Positions 54,564 to 63,789 of a stretch of 64,000 nucleotides of DNA are shown here, one piece after another. This DNA is from Cololabis saira. Its lineage: Eukaryota > Chordata > Actinopteri > Beloniformes > Belonidae. The position numbers were made by a program, and so were the translations under genes. The notes beneath the pieces were generated by a model that was not told the DNA's origin, searched no databases, and saw only the letters and a program-made list of their open reading frames with translations. How positions within the stretch are numbered: position 1 is the first letter of the stretch; every line of letters starts with the position of its first letter. The stretch is taken from contig NC_084590.1 of assembly GCF_033807715.1 (NCBI RefSeq), positions 8,508,327 through 8,572,326 on the forward strand. Direction: 5' to 3'.

Positions 54564-54564
54564 C

Positions 54565-54986
54565 TGTTGTGCCACGTGCCCCTCAGCCGGCAGCCAGCAC
54601 CACGAGCCCCTCAGCCAGCACAGCTGTGGCGGATTCCAATCAGCCCAGCTGCTCCACCTTCATGATCAACAGCTGCCTTCATAAGCTGCTGAGAGACAAG
54701 GCTCAGCGCTTAGACGTTGACTACTGTGGCAAGTACCTGCAGCAGAAAGTTTAGGCTCTGGTGTTTTTGAGATTTTGTAGATCTGCTATTTTTGGTCCTA
54801 ACTATTGTTTCCTTGTGTTCCAGGCTCCCTCCAGTCAATCCAGCGTCTCCCCGCTCCACCGCTCCGTCCACCTCCCCTGGATTGAGTTTATGCATTAAAT
54901 CCTTCGTTTGCAACTTCAGTCTCAGTGTCTTTGCTTTTGGGGTCCCTGGCACATTTGGCTATTTCTATTCTCGAGTGAGCCTAACA
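54565..54986 (+). mobile_element. Gypsy 3' LTR (422 bp)
   Basis: It begins TGTTGTGCCACGTGCCCC and ends GTGAGCCTAACA. It contains AGTTTATGCATTAAATCCTT. It is uninterrupted and longer than the 5' LTR, which has a 28-bp deletion and the LINE insertion. Confidence 0.9.
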
Positions 54987-55397
54987 GAACGTCTAAGCCA
55001 ACATGAGCCAAGCCGGGGCTCCAGGGGCAGAGAGACCTCCAGAATTACGGGAGCTAGTTTGGTCAAGCTACTAAGCTTTCCGCACTGCAGCAGGAATTAA
55101 GGAAGGCCTTCCCCACTGTCCAATCCCAGATTGCGGATCTTGAGAAGACGTCTCAGTCCACGGTGGGTACTGTGGCTGCCCTTTCGTCCCAGATTAACTC
55201 CTTATCAGGGGCCTTGTCAGGCATACAACAGTCCTTGGATGCCCTTAGAGACCAAGTCTCCACCAGCAGAGGCCCTAGCCCCAGTTCTTCCAACCTGCCT
55301 GCAAACCCAGTCCTTCCTGCCCACCAGCACGCTCATTCTGAGCCTGGCTTAGTCAGTCCTAGGCCTTTTAATGTAAATTTTGATCAGAGCAAAGGCT
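54987..55397 (+). mobile_element. Second copy of the gypsy leader and gag start
   Basis: Nearly identical to 52016-52427, including the same early stop and frame change in gag. It stops abruptly after GATCAGAGCAAAGGCTTC, where L1-type sequence begins. The order LTR-internal-LTR-internal suggests a tandem element or unequal recombination. It is not a normal single insertion. Confidence 0.9.
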
Positions 55398-55578
55398 TCA
55401 GGAGGACTATTAGGAAAATGAGGAAACAGCTTTTGAATAAAGTGCCTGATTTGGAAAAAGCGAAAAAGATGGCTGTTGGGTAACTTAAATTTGTCTGACA
55501 GGGACCTAAAAGAAGAGAAAACCCCATCCTCATAAAGGTCATCTAAGGTAGTGAGACCATTATTCGACCAGACGCGGA
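55398..55578 (-). pseudogene. L1-type ORF2 C-terminal piece
   Basis: The minus strand reads FRVWSNNGLTTLDDLYEDGV and LPNSHLFRFFQIRHFIQKLF, the conserved region after the RT of L1/Tx1-type ORF2 proteins. It is cut by the gypsy junction at one side and by a GC-rich repeat at the other. Confidence 0.8.
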
Positions 55579-55785
55579 AGGTGGGGTGGGGTGGGGCGGT
55601 GCGTGGAGCGGAGCGCGGAGCGGAGCGGGGTGCAGTGTTACTGGAGCGCTGAGCGGTTATGAGTGGAGCGGCATTTTGCGACTTTGAGGGCGGAGCGGAG
55701 CGGTGACAACCTTTGTGAGCGAGGAGCGGGAATTCTCGCCGCTCCACTCCGCTCACATGCTCTGCTCCCCACCACAAAGCCTGTT
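55579..55785. repeat. GC-rich GAGCGGAGCGG repeat replacing part of L1 ORF2
   Basis: It is dense in GGAGCGGAGC-like words with GGAGCGGGAATTCTCGCCGC near the right edge. It sits exactly where the catalytic RT core and thumb of the L1 should be. It may be a DNA repeat inserted into, or joined with, a deletion. Confidence 0.7.
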
Positions 55786-56935
55786 TGGTCCGGCGAGATT
55801 ATATCTGACAATACGCGTTGAAGGCGAAGGGCCAGTATTTTGGCCAGTATTTTGCAGTCCACATTCAGCAACGAAATCGGTCTATAACTGCTGCAGAAAG
55901 TGGGGTCTTTGTCTTTCTTGAGGAGCAGGGATATAGATGCCATGGACAGAGTTTCTGGTAATTGACCTTTCTGAAAGGAGTCATTGTACATCCTGGCTAA
56001 AATCGGGGCTAAATGAGAAGAGTACGCCTTGAAAAATTCAACAGTGTAGCCATCGGGTCCAGGGGAATTTCCATTTTGCATAGATTTAATTGCCTCTTGT
56101 ATCTCAAGGGTAGAGACTGGGCTGCCTAATCCACTAGCGGTGGCCTTGTCAATTTTGGGGTACGTTAAGAAGTCACGAGGGTTGGGAGTCATAGTGAAGA
56201 TTGAGGGACATTCCGAAGTATAGAGTTTGGTGTAGAATTCCAAAAAAGAACTATTAATTTCAGCAGGATTGGATGTGAGTTGGCCATTGGGCAATTTGAT
56301 TTGTGGGATTAGCCTGGACGCATTGGCTGAGCGAGCTTGTTGAGCTAGGAGCCTCCCAGCTTTGTCACCTTGTTCAAAGAAGCGTTGCCTGCATTGTCTC
56401 AGTTGTCTCTCAACGATGCCTGTCATAAGAAGGTCGTGCTCTGAAAGTAATAAGAGGCGTTTTTTTATAGAGAGGGGGGGAGGGGGAATGGGAGTATGCT
56501 TCATCAAGTGTGCGAAGTTCGTTGAGAATATCTGTTAGCCTAGCCTTTTCTGCTCGCCTCTTATGTGAAACGTACGCAATGACCTGCCCACGTACAGTGG
56601 CCTTAAGTGCCTCCCATAGAGCACCACTACCAATGTCGGAGGTGTCATTTATTTCAATGTAAGAGGAAATCTGCGTGGAGATAAAGTCTCTAAATGCACT
56701 ATGTGAAAGTAGACCAGAACTGAATTTCCAGAGTGGAGGGGAGGATGGAGCAGAAGAAAAAATGATGTCGACGGATGTAGGAGCATGGTCTGAGACAGCT
56801 ATAGGATGGTATTTGCATGAGTTGATTAGATGTAGCAAATTGTTGTCCAGAAGAAAAAAGTCAATTCGTGAGAAAGTGTGGTGTCTGTGTGAGAAGAAAG
56901 TAAAAGCTTTACTTTGTGGGTTAGTAAATCTCCAG
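55638..56935 (-). pseudogene. L1-type ORF2: endonuclease end, linker and RT N-terminal half
   Basis: From 56935 the minus strand reads WRFTNPQSKAFTFFSHRHHT and FSRIDFFLL, then HPIAVSDHAPTSVDI (endonuclease SDH motif). A frame change at a C-run near 56480-56500 leads to the RT: NGNSPGPDGYTVEFFKAYSS, CSSYRPISLLNVDCKILAKI, SDIISPDQTGFV. It stops before the catalytic FADD box. The Harbinger transposon separates it from the endonuclease N-terminus. Confidence 0.88.
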
Positions 56936-57535
56936 GGCCCGGTTTTTCAAAAGTAATCCGCTCGGATTTTGGATAAGGGATTGGATCAAATCATGAAAAT
57001 GGGTTTTTCAAAAGACAAAACGGATTACGTAATCGGATTAGATCACGTAATCCAATCCTGGTTTTGATCTGGATCAAACCTTCAGTTTGGGTTTTTCAAA
57101 ACTTTTTAGTAGGATTGGGATCACTTTGATCCAAAAAATCGGGATTAAACTGATCCCATCAGAAGGGTGGATTCAGCGTAGATTTCAGGCCCAAAATGTA
57201 ATGAAACTTTAAAATTGTATCAAATAACACTATATTTGGATCATGCAGTATAGCCTACAAGATATCCTATTTATTCATAAGGTTTTAATTTGATTTGTTC
57301 ATCCGTCAGGCTACAGTGTTTGGCCTCATAAAATAATCCCCCAAACAGCTGTCAATATTGACCACAAATAATATATATCATTCTGTCACTAATTATAATA
57401 TTATAATTCATCACAATCAAAAATATTTTTCTTTTGTTTTTAGATGATTTTTTAGTGATGCATGCAATGATAAAACAGAATAACAAAGCAATGGCAATGG
57501 CATCACTGGTTTTTGAAATCCAAAACAAATCTAAA

Positions 57536-58909
57536 TCAGAAATAGTGTCTAACTATTGCGTCCCTTGTTGCACGTCCTGTTTGCTCGTTCTGGCAGAATG
57601 CAGGAGGTTGGTCAGGGTCTCCAAGGGGCTCAGGTGCATCATTGTCAGCACAGACAGGGACATTGCGCTTGGTAGCGATGTTGTGCAGGACAATACAGGC
57701 AAGGGTTATGTTGCATGCTTTCTGTGGTTCTGCTCTCAGGTAGTTAAGGCATGCAAAGCGCCTCTTAAGAACTCCATTTAAACGCTCAATTGCACATCTT
57801 GCTCTGTAATGAGCGGTGTTGAAGCGTGCCTGCGCCGGTGTATTTGCTGTCAGAAAAGGGGTCATCAGCCATGGTAGGAGTGGGTAGGCACTGTCTCCTA
57901 ATATTATGCCATCCGGTCGGTTGGTTTGGAGGTCTCTATATAGAGCACTCTCCCTCAGGATGCGTGCATCATGGACAGACCCAGGCCACTTGACAACGCA
58001 GTTGGTGATGATGAGGTCAGCATCACACACAAGTTGGACATTGATGCTGTGCCTCCCCTTTCTGTTTACGAACTCCCATTCATTCTCACGAGGTGCTTGT
58101 ATATGCACATGTGTGCAGTCAATTGCTCGAATAGTATTGGGCATAATCCCCAAATGAAAAAAGCTGCGCTTGGCCTGGGCAATCTGGTTGTCCTTTGGAA
58201 AAGAAACAAATTCATTGACCAGGCTGGCCAGTGCGATTGACACATCTTTCACCACATCACACACAGCTGATTTCGCCACTCCCATATAGTCACCAACAAC
58301 TTGGTAGAACGTCCCACATGCATAAAATCAGAGAGCAATGAGGATCTGGTCTTCCACACACAGACCGTGACTCCTTTGGGTTCTGTGTTGTAGTTTTGGC
58401 CTGAGAAGATTCACAAGGTACTCGATATCAGCCTTCCCAAAGCGAAACCGGGCATACAGCTCCTCAGTGGTGTATTGCTCCAGTGGTTTGGTACTGTCAG
58501 GGTTTGACACTTCCCCCCCAGTTTGAGTTTCAGTTCTGTCCCTCCTGTTTCCCCTTTGCCCTGATTGTGTCTGCACCTGTGTCTCGTCGTGTCTCGTTAT
58601 CCCCTGTGTATATCTGGTCTTGTCATTCCTTTGTTGCCTGTCGGTCCGTACTGTTTGTTCCCTCCATGTGCTCCTGGTTTTCGATCCCTGTATACGTGAG
58701 TTTATCTTGATCCTGGCAAGCAGCGCTTTTGTTTTTTGCCTTTTGGAATAAACCCTTGTGTTTCTTTGAGAACTCCTGCCTCCAGCCTCCCTCTCTCTCC
58801 TTGCATCTGGGTCCTCAACTAAACCTCCCTGACAGGTACGCTCAACATACACTCTTTGATGGTATCCTCTCCTGGCAAAGTGGTGGTGGCGGTGGACAAC
58901 ACCTGCCAT
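57536..58909 (-). pseudogene. Harbinger (DDE_4-type) transposase, interrupted
   Basis: This gene would cut and paste the element. The minus strand from 58909 starts MAGVVHRHHHFARRGYHQRV, is broken by the solo LTR (58495-58834), then resumes LEQYTTEELYARFRFGKADI. After LCVEDQILIAL there is a stop where related transposases have Arg (TGA for CGA, near 58327). Downstream the frame is open for 249 codons with IRAIDCTHVHIQAP (first Asp), IILGDSAYPLLPWLM (second Asp) and CAIERLNGVLKRRFACL (Glu). All three catalytic acids remain. One stop and one LTR insertion are the only breaks I see. Confidence 0.9.
58495..58834 (-). mobile_element. Solo LTR with 5-bp target duplication
   Basis: A 340-bp LTR starting TGTCAGGGTTTGACAC and ending CCTCCCTGACA, flanked by GGTAC at 58490-58494 and 58835-58839. 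It contains GGAATAAACCCTTGTG (polyadenylation signal on the plus strand). The strand could be plus, as AATAAA suggests; the call is tentative. It is unrelated to the gypsy LTR at 54565. Confidence 0.88.
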
Positions 58910-59092
58910 TTCACTGTCTCTCTGTGACCCTCTCTGTGAATCCTCTGAGAAAGGCTGATTTAAATGGCTGTGTAATTGGTCTTTTCAAACACACCTGTTA
59001 TAACTGATTAGTTTTGGCTTGTGTTCAATTGAGGCAATCAGACCCAAGGCCTATAAATTATGAGCAATTCACTATAGTAAAGCAATGGAACC

Positions 59093-59830
59093 ATGGACTC
59101 AAGAAGCTGTAATTTCACTGCTGCCGAAACCAACGCACTACTAGAGGGTGTTAGGTGCCATTATGACACAATAGTGGGAAGTTTTAATTCTGGTAAGGGT
59201 GGAGATACCAACAAAAAGAAAAATGATGTTTGGATTTTAATCACAGAAAATGTGAATGCCACAGGGTCTGGCCAGAAGAGGACCACAGACCAAATAAAAC
59301 TTCGATGGAAGAATCTTCGGGCTAGGGCAACAAAGGACCATGCTGAAGCCAAAAACCCACAAACAGGCAACAAGCCCTTTAAGAGGGGAGATTTCACAGA
59401 TGTGGTCCTCGACATCATTGGAGGTGAGAAGTCGCAAGCTCTGCATGGGATTCAAGGTGTTGTAGGGGATGGCGAGCCCGGGATTGAGGAGGAGAGTCAG
59501 CCAGTTCCTCCTGAGGCTGATCCAGAGAGTACATTTTTTTTTAATCTCACCTCTGTTACTGAGGAAGAAGCTGGATCCTCACTGGTAGAGCCAGCAGTAG
59601 TTGCCACAGGATCTCAGAGGAAAGGCTTGAAGCGCCCTTCATCAAACAAAGATGATGATTACAAGGCACTTCTGCAAAAAGAGACTGAAAGGGCAGAAGT
59701 ACAGATTCGTCTGGCAGAGGAACAACTGACTCTCACCAAACTAAATCAAACCAAGGCCAGACTTGAGATCCGCCTCCTAAAGGCCAAGCTCAGACAAGCT
59801 GGTCTCTCCACATCAGATGAAGAACTCTGA
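59093..59830 (+). CDS. Myb/SANT-like protein of the Harbinger element, intact
   Basis: A complete 245-residue frame with a clear start (MDSRSCNFTAAETNALLEGV) and stop. The N-terminal Myb/SANT-like domain (about residues 5-85) contains KKNDVWILITENVNATGSGQ and QIKLRWKNLRARATKDHAEA. A long acidic middle follows. A C-terminal coiled coil (about 195-240, KETERAEVQIRLAEEQLTLT) would allow multimerisation. In Harbinger elements this second protein binds DNA and brings the transposase to the nucleus and the ends. It starts about 180 bp from the transposase start, read away from it, so a shared bidirectional promoter is likely. No stop or frame break is seen. Confidence 0.88.
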   Translation: MDSRSCNFTAAETNALLEGVRCHYDTIVGSFNSGKGGDTNKKKNDVWILITENVNATGSGQKRTTDQIKLRWKNLRARATKDHAEAKNPQTGNKPFKRGDFTDVVLDIIGGEKSQALHGIQGVVGDGEPGIEEESQPVPPEADPESTFFFNLTSVTEEEAGSSLVEPAVVATGSQRKGLKRPSSNKDDDYKALLQKETERAEVQIRLAEEQLTLTKLNQTKARLEIRLLKAKLRQAGLSTSDEEL

Positions 59831-59985
59831 AATTATTGTATTTGATATTAAGCCTTTTTATTGAATTCAATACATCTGTATTTGAAACTTGTTCAAAATA
59901 TCCTCAATGTACAGTGTTTGTGAGTAATGTTTTTATTTGTTTGTTGTAGGTCTCAGATGAGCGGACTGCCAGAAGAGGGTGTTTT

Positions 59986-59988
<3 letters not shown>

Positions 59989-60050
<62 letters not shown>
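59989..60050. repeat. (GT)n microsatellite
   Basis: About 30 GT units inside the Harbinger element. Confidence 0.97.
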
Positions 60051-60054
<4 letters not shown>

Positions 60055-60303
60055 GTTTCAAATACAAATAAACTTTATTGACCCCACACTGGCTATTCTA
60101 CTTGTTGCTCTTTACATATCTATAGTTCTACATTGTGTTTCCTACCCTATTTGAGCACTGGTTATCCAGATTTGGTGATCCTGAAAAGTTTCTATCCGGA
60201 TCAGATTGATCCAATCCGATGTTGCTTTGAAAAACCGGCTCAAAAGTAAACTGGATTACGTGATCCTGGATAGCAAAAAAAAGGGTTACTAAATCCGGAT
60301 CAA

Positions 60304-60848
60304 TTTGAGAAGCCTAATTGTGATGCGTAGTGTAAAACTACATTGGCTGATTTAGAGAGAGTAGTTTGTGTGGGTGATGATCTGTCGAGACCCACGTTCT
60401 GAACCAAGTTCCAATCTCCTGCCATAATAATACGACGGTTGTCAGCACTGGGGATTTTAGTGAAAAAGTTCACAAAAAACTGTTCATCGTCCCAGTTGGG
60501 AGCATAGATCGAAGCTAAAATTACTGGCGTGTTCTCTAAAATGCCTGAAACTATAACATAACGACCGTTGGGATCTAATAACGAGTTTGTCAATTCAAAT
60601 TTAACGTTTCTGTGGATAATAAGTGCCACTCCTCTCGCTTTATGGAAGAATTGTGAGTGGAAGAAATGGCCCATCCATGCCCTTTTAATACGAAGGAACT
60701 CAGATGATTTAAGATGAGTTTCCTGTAGGAAAATGTAGTCGTCATTGAGATGTTGTAGCCGTGTCATCACTTTACCAATTTTAGCCGCATTGTTCAAGCC
60801 CTTAGTATTCCAGGAGATCAAACGAATTCTTCTACCTGACGATGTCAT
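60304..60848 (-). pseudogene. L1-type ORF2 endonuclease N-terminus
   Basis: The start MTSSGRRIRLISWNTKGLNN (ATG at 60848) is followed by DYIFLQETHLKSSEFLRIKR, PVILASIYAPNWDDEQFFVN and RRIIMAGDWNLVQN, the Asn, Glu, Tyr and Asp-x-Asn motifs of an APE-type endonuclease. The frame is open until the Harbinger insertion after LGFSN. Confidence 0.9.
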
Positions 60849-61487
60849 AGCAATGAGGGAGTGAGAAAGAAGGGTAAGTGGGATTGACAAAAGAGAGGGA
60901 AAAAAGGGGAGAGAAAAAAAAACAAAAACAAAAACAAAAAAACCCATGTGACCATACCTGAGGCTAAACCCGAAAAACACCACAAAATCAAGCCCTATAG
61001 CTCAAATCTCAGTAATTACACTAACACTTGTAATTACACTAACACTATTCTTCCGGGGTCTTATTCCCTATCTAAACAGTGGAACCCAGAACAAGTATAT
61101 CAAAAAGACCCAGTGGATAAGTAATGGTAATTAAAATGATAATTCTAAACTTGTATGCAGAAATATCCATGTCGAACAAAACCATTGAAAAAGAAAAAGA
61201 GAGAAAAATAAAAATAAATAACACTTGGTGCAATGAAAAGCAACATTACGTGGCCAGAGCAACCAGCCCAATAAGTAAATCAAATAGAATGAATCCCTAT
61301 AGGTGTCAAAAATGAGAAAATAAAGTGGAAATAAAGGTCTCAGCAGGGAAGAGGCGCAGTCTATTACAGAACATCCAAATCGAGGTTATGCGTGGAGCTA
61401 GCGCTCCCCCTACTGGCAACAGGGACCATCGTGTTAATAACGTCAAAAAGTAAACAAATACCGCAGGTTACCAGGCTCCCGCGACGG
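60849..61487 (-). other. L1-type inter-ORF region
   Basis: AT-rich with A-runs between ORF1 and ORF2 on the minus strand. No further gene is seen. A spacer of this length is longer than in mammalian L1. Confidence 0.5.
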
Positions 61488-62333
61488 TCAGCCGGAGGAG
61501 GATGCGTTGGAACCCGGGCGGTTGGCTGATATGAAGTCCTTGGCCTCAGACACGGAGGAAAGCCTTTTTCTGGATCCATCATTCAGGGTGATGTTGAGCC
61601 TCGCCGGGAAAAGCAGCGCCGGTTTAAATCCGAGTTGATACAGTTCAGACATCACCGCTTGGTATTCTCTGCGTTGCTCCAGTATTTCAGGAGGGTAATC
61701 CTCGTAAATTGCAATGGGGGTCCCGCGGTACTGGAGCTTCCCTCTCTTAGCTCTTCCCTCGCGGATGATCAGATCCTTCTGTTGGAACCTGTGGAGTCTG
61801 ATGATCACGGCTCTGGGTCTCTGATCCGGACACGGCTTGGCGGAGAGTGTACGGTGCGCTCTGTCACACTCCGTAAGAGATCCGAAAAAGCCCTCGCCAA
61901 AGACCTCAGACAGAAGCTCAGAGAAAAAGGTGGAGGGTCGAGGACCTTCGATTGACTCAGGTAAGCCAATTATCCGGATATTATTGCGGCTGCTGCGGGA
62001 CTCGAGGTCCGTGAGCTTGGTCTGAAGTTTGATGTTGCTCTCCAGTAGCTTTGTACACGTCGATTCCAGGCTGTGTATGCGCCCATCTTGATCGTTCGCA
62101 TTTACTTCAAGTGAGGCAATCGACTGAGTGTGGTCAGAAACCGTAGCTTGAATGCGGTCCAGTTTGGTTTCGAGTGTGGAGATGGTAGCCTTGAAGTCCG
62201 CGGAGAGCGCCCTTCGGTGTTCCTCCAGCAGGGACGCTATGGTCGCCATGTTAAGCTCGCTGCTGCTTTCCAGTGCGGGGTTGTTTTTTGTAGCATGTTC
62301 TTTCTTGCCCGATTTAGGATGTTTAGAGGCCAT
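61488..62333 (-). CDS. L1-type ORF1 protein, intact
   Basis: A complete 281-residue frame. The basic N-terminus (MASKHPKSGKKEHATKNN) is followed by a heptad-rich coiled coil (about residues 30-115, including TISTLETKLDRIQATVSDHT). Next are an RRM-like domain (about 117-200; NNIRIIGLPESIEGPRPSTF, RAVIIRLHRFQQKDLIIREG) and a C-terminal domain (YRGTPIAIYEDYPPEILEQR, LYQLGFKPALLFPARLNITL). This is the RNA-binding chaperone that coats L1 RNA. No stop or frameshift is seen, unlike ORF2. Confidence 0.9.
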   Translation of the reverse strand: MASKHPKSGKKEHATKNNPALESSSELNMATIASLLEEHRRALSADFKATISTLETKLDRIQATVSDHTQSIASLEVNANDQDGRIHSLESTCTKLLESNIKLQTKLTDLESRSSRNNIRIIGLPESIEGPRPSTFFSELLSEVFGEGFFGSLTECDRAHRTLSAKPCPDQRPRAVIIRLHRFQQKDLIIREGRAKRGKLQYRGTPIAIYEDYPPEILEQRREYQAVMSELYQLGFKPALLFPARLNITLNDGSRKRLSSVSEAKDFISANRPGSNASSSG

Positions 62334-62560
62334 AATTCAGCACCAAGGTGTTCGAGGTGATAATTGTATCCACTTGGCAAAAGAAAAAAACAAGGCTATG
62401 GGGTTTGAAATGGAAAATGAATACAAGTTTAGGGAGCTACACCCAACGCGTGTCTACTCCATCCTATCCCGCCCGAAGTCCTTTAATGGATCTTATTGAC
62501 GGAAATGTAACAATAAAGAACTGCACCTTTCCTTTCCACACGCAAATAGGAACAAACTGA
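62334..62560 (-). other. Probable L1 5' UTR
   Basis: Sequence upstream of ORF1 on the minus strand; no motif is recognised. The element's 5' end cannot be placed exactly. Confidence 0.4.
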
Positions 62561-62859
62561 TACAGACAATTAACCAGGCATAGTTAGCTGATCCTGATTG
62601 ACACAGCATATTTATTAACAGAACTCGTTCAGAACAGGAAACCCATCAGAACAAACAAATAGGAACAAATAGCAATCAGAATGATGGGATCCCGTGCGGG
62701 CCGTGCCTCAGTTGCCCACCACAACGTCGACTCTTAACCAGACGTCTCTCTGTGTAGGAAAAATAACAAGGAAAGAGACATATGCTTGTTTTACTTCCTT
62801 TGAGTAATAAAACCACCAATTCTCTTGCATGGCCCCGTTATCAAAATATATGCCTAGGC
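62561..62859. other. No recognised feature
   Basis: The word AACAAATAGGAACAAA recurs near 62540 and 62655. Otherwise nothing is seen. Confidence 0.35.
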
Positions 62860-62937
62860 CCAGTGCTTAATTTGTAAAGTGGGAGGTCCCGGAGCGCAGA
62901 AGAGGAGTGGCTCCGGTGCGAGAGAAAAAAAAAAGTG

Positions 62938-62939
<2 letters not shown>

Positions 62940-63017
<78 letters not shown>
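62940..63017. repeat. (CA)n microsatellite
   Basis: About 38 uninterrupted CA units. The long CVCVCV frames here are artefacts. Confidence 0.98.
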
Positions 63018-63789
63018 CTGGAGATTGCCCATCTCCAGTGCGCTTTTGGCTTTTACGCATGGAACGAAGAAACATAAAACAGCACACACACACAGATGCG
63101 CTGTGTGAGACACATTAAGCAACCCAACTGTCCTTTTTAAGCCACATAGATGTACTACTTGTATAACTTTTACCATTATGCCGTTGTGCTGTTTATTGTG
63201 TTTTTGGAATTGATATGAGCGCGCATCATCATCCCTCCCTCCTGTCTGGAGGGGGGGCGGGAGCTGGGGGAGGGGGTGCGGTACCAAGAGGAGGGGGTGC
63301 TTCCGCACCCCCAGCAACCCTACTTCCGGCGGTGGCCCCTGCCCATCACAATGCAAAGCAGACACGCTGTGATTGATGCAATCTCACAGCAGATGCATCA
63401 CCATTCAAATGACAACGGGCACTACAGCTTTAACCCTTAATACAACCACAGCGCAGATAGATATGTTTAAAAAAAAATCCACATCAATAATAACACAAGC
63501 ACATTGCGATTTGGTGACACGGCAGAACACCACATAAAAACAATCATAGCGCATAAACACAACAAAAAGCACATATAACCAACAGCATAAGGCACACAGT
63601 GCGCCGGTGTGCGACAGAAAACCGGCAGTGCCAACAGCTGAGAATAAACCCACACAGCGCACAGATTGAAATTTGGTGGCACGGCGGCACACCACAAATA
63701 AAAACATCATAAACACGCATAAACACAAACAAACTAGTGATAGACTATCACTATAACAAATATTAATAATAAAGGTCATTACTTACCAT

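Larger units (their letters stand above)
52016..54564 (+). mobile_element. Chromodomain Ty3/gypsy internal region, deletion derivative
   Basis: Leader, gag, protease, RNase H and chromodomain remain in order. Reverse transcriptase and integrase are gone. The polypurine tract GAGGAAGGGGGTAC lies directly before the 3' LTR. Its flanking LTRs are very similar to each other, so the insertion is not ancient. Confidence 0.9.
56936..60303. mobile_element. PIF/Harbinger transposon with both genes
   Basis: A 3.4-kb DNA transposon inserted in the L1 endonuclease. It carries a DDE transposase (minus) and a Myb/SANT-like gene (plus), read away from each other. The left end GGGCCCGGTTTTTCAAAAG is mirrored by TTTGAAAAACCGGCTC at 60222-60240. 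A further about 60 bp of related GGATTACGTGATCC sequence follows, so the exact right border is uncertain. The subterminal regions are full of GGATCA and GGATTA words. Confidence 0.88.

Noticed and set aside
62841..63365. Frame with a long CVCVCV stretch
   Set aside because: Translation of the (CA)n microsatellite.
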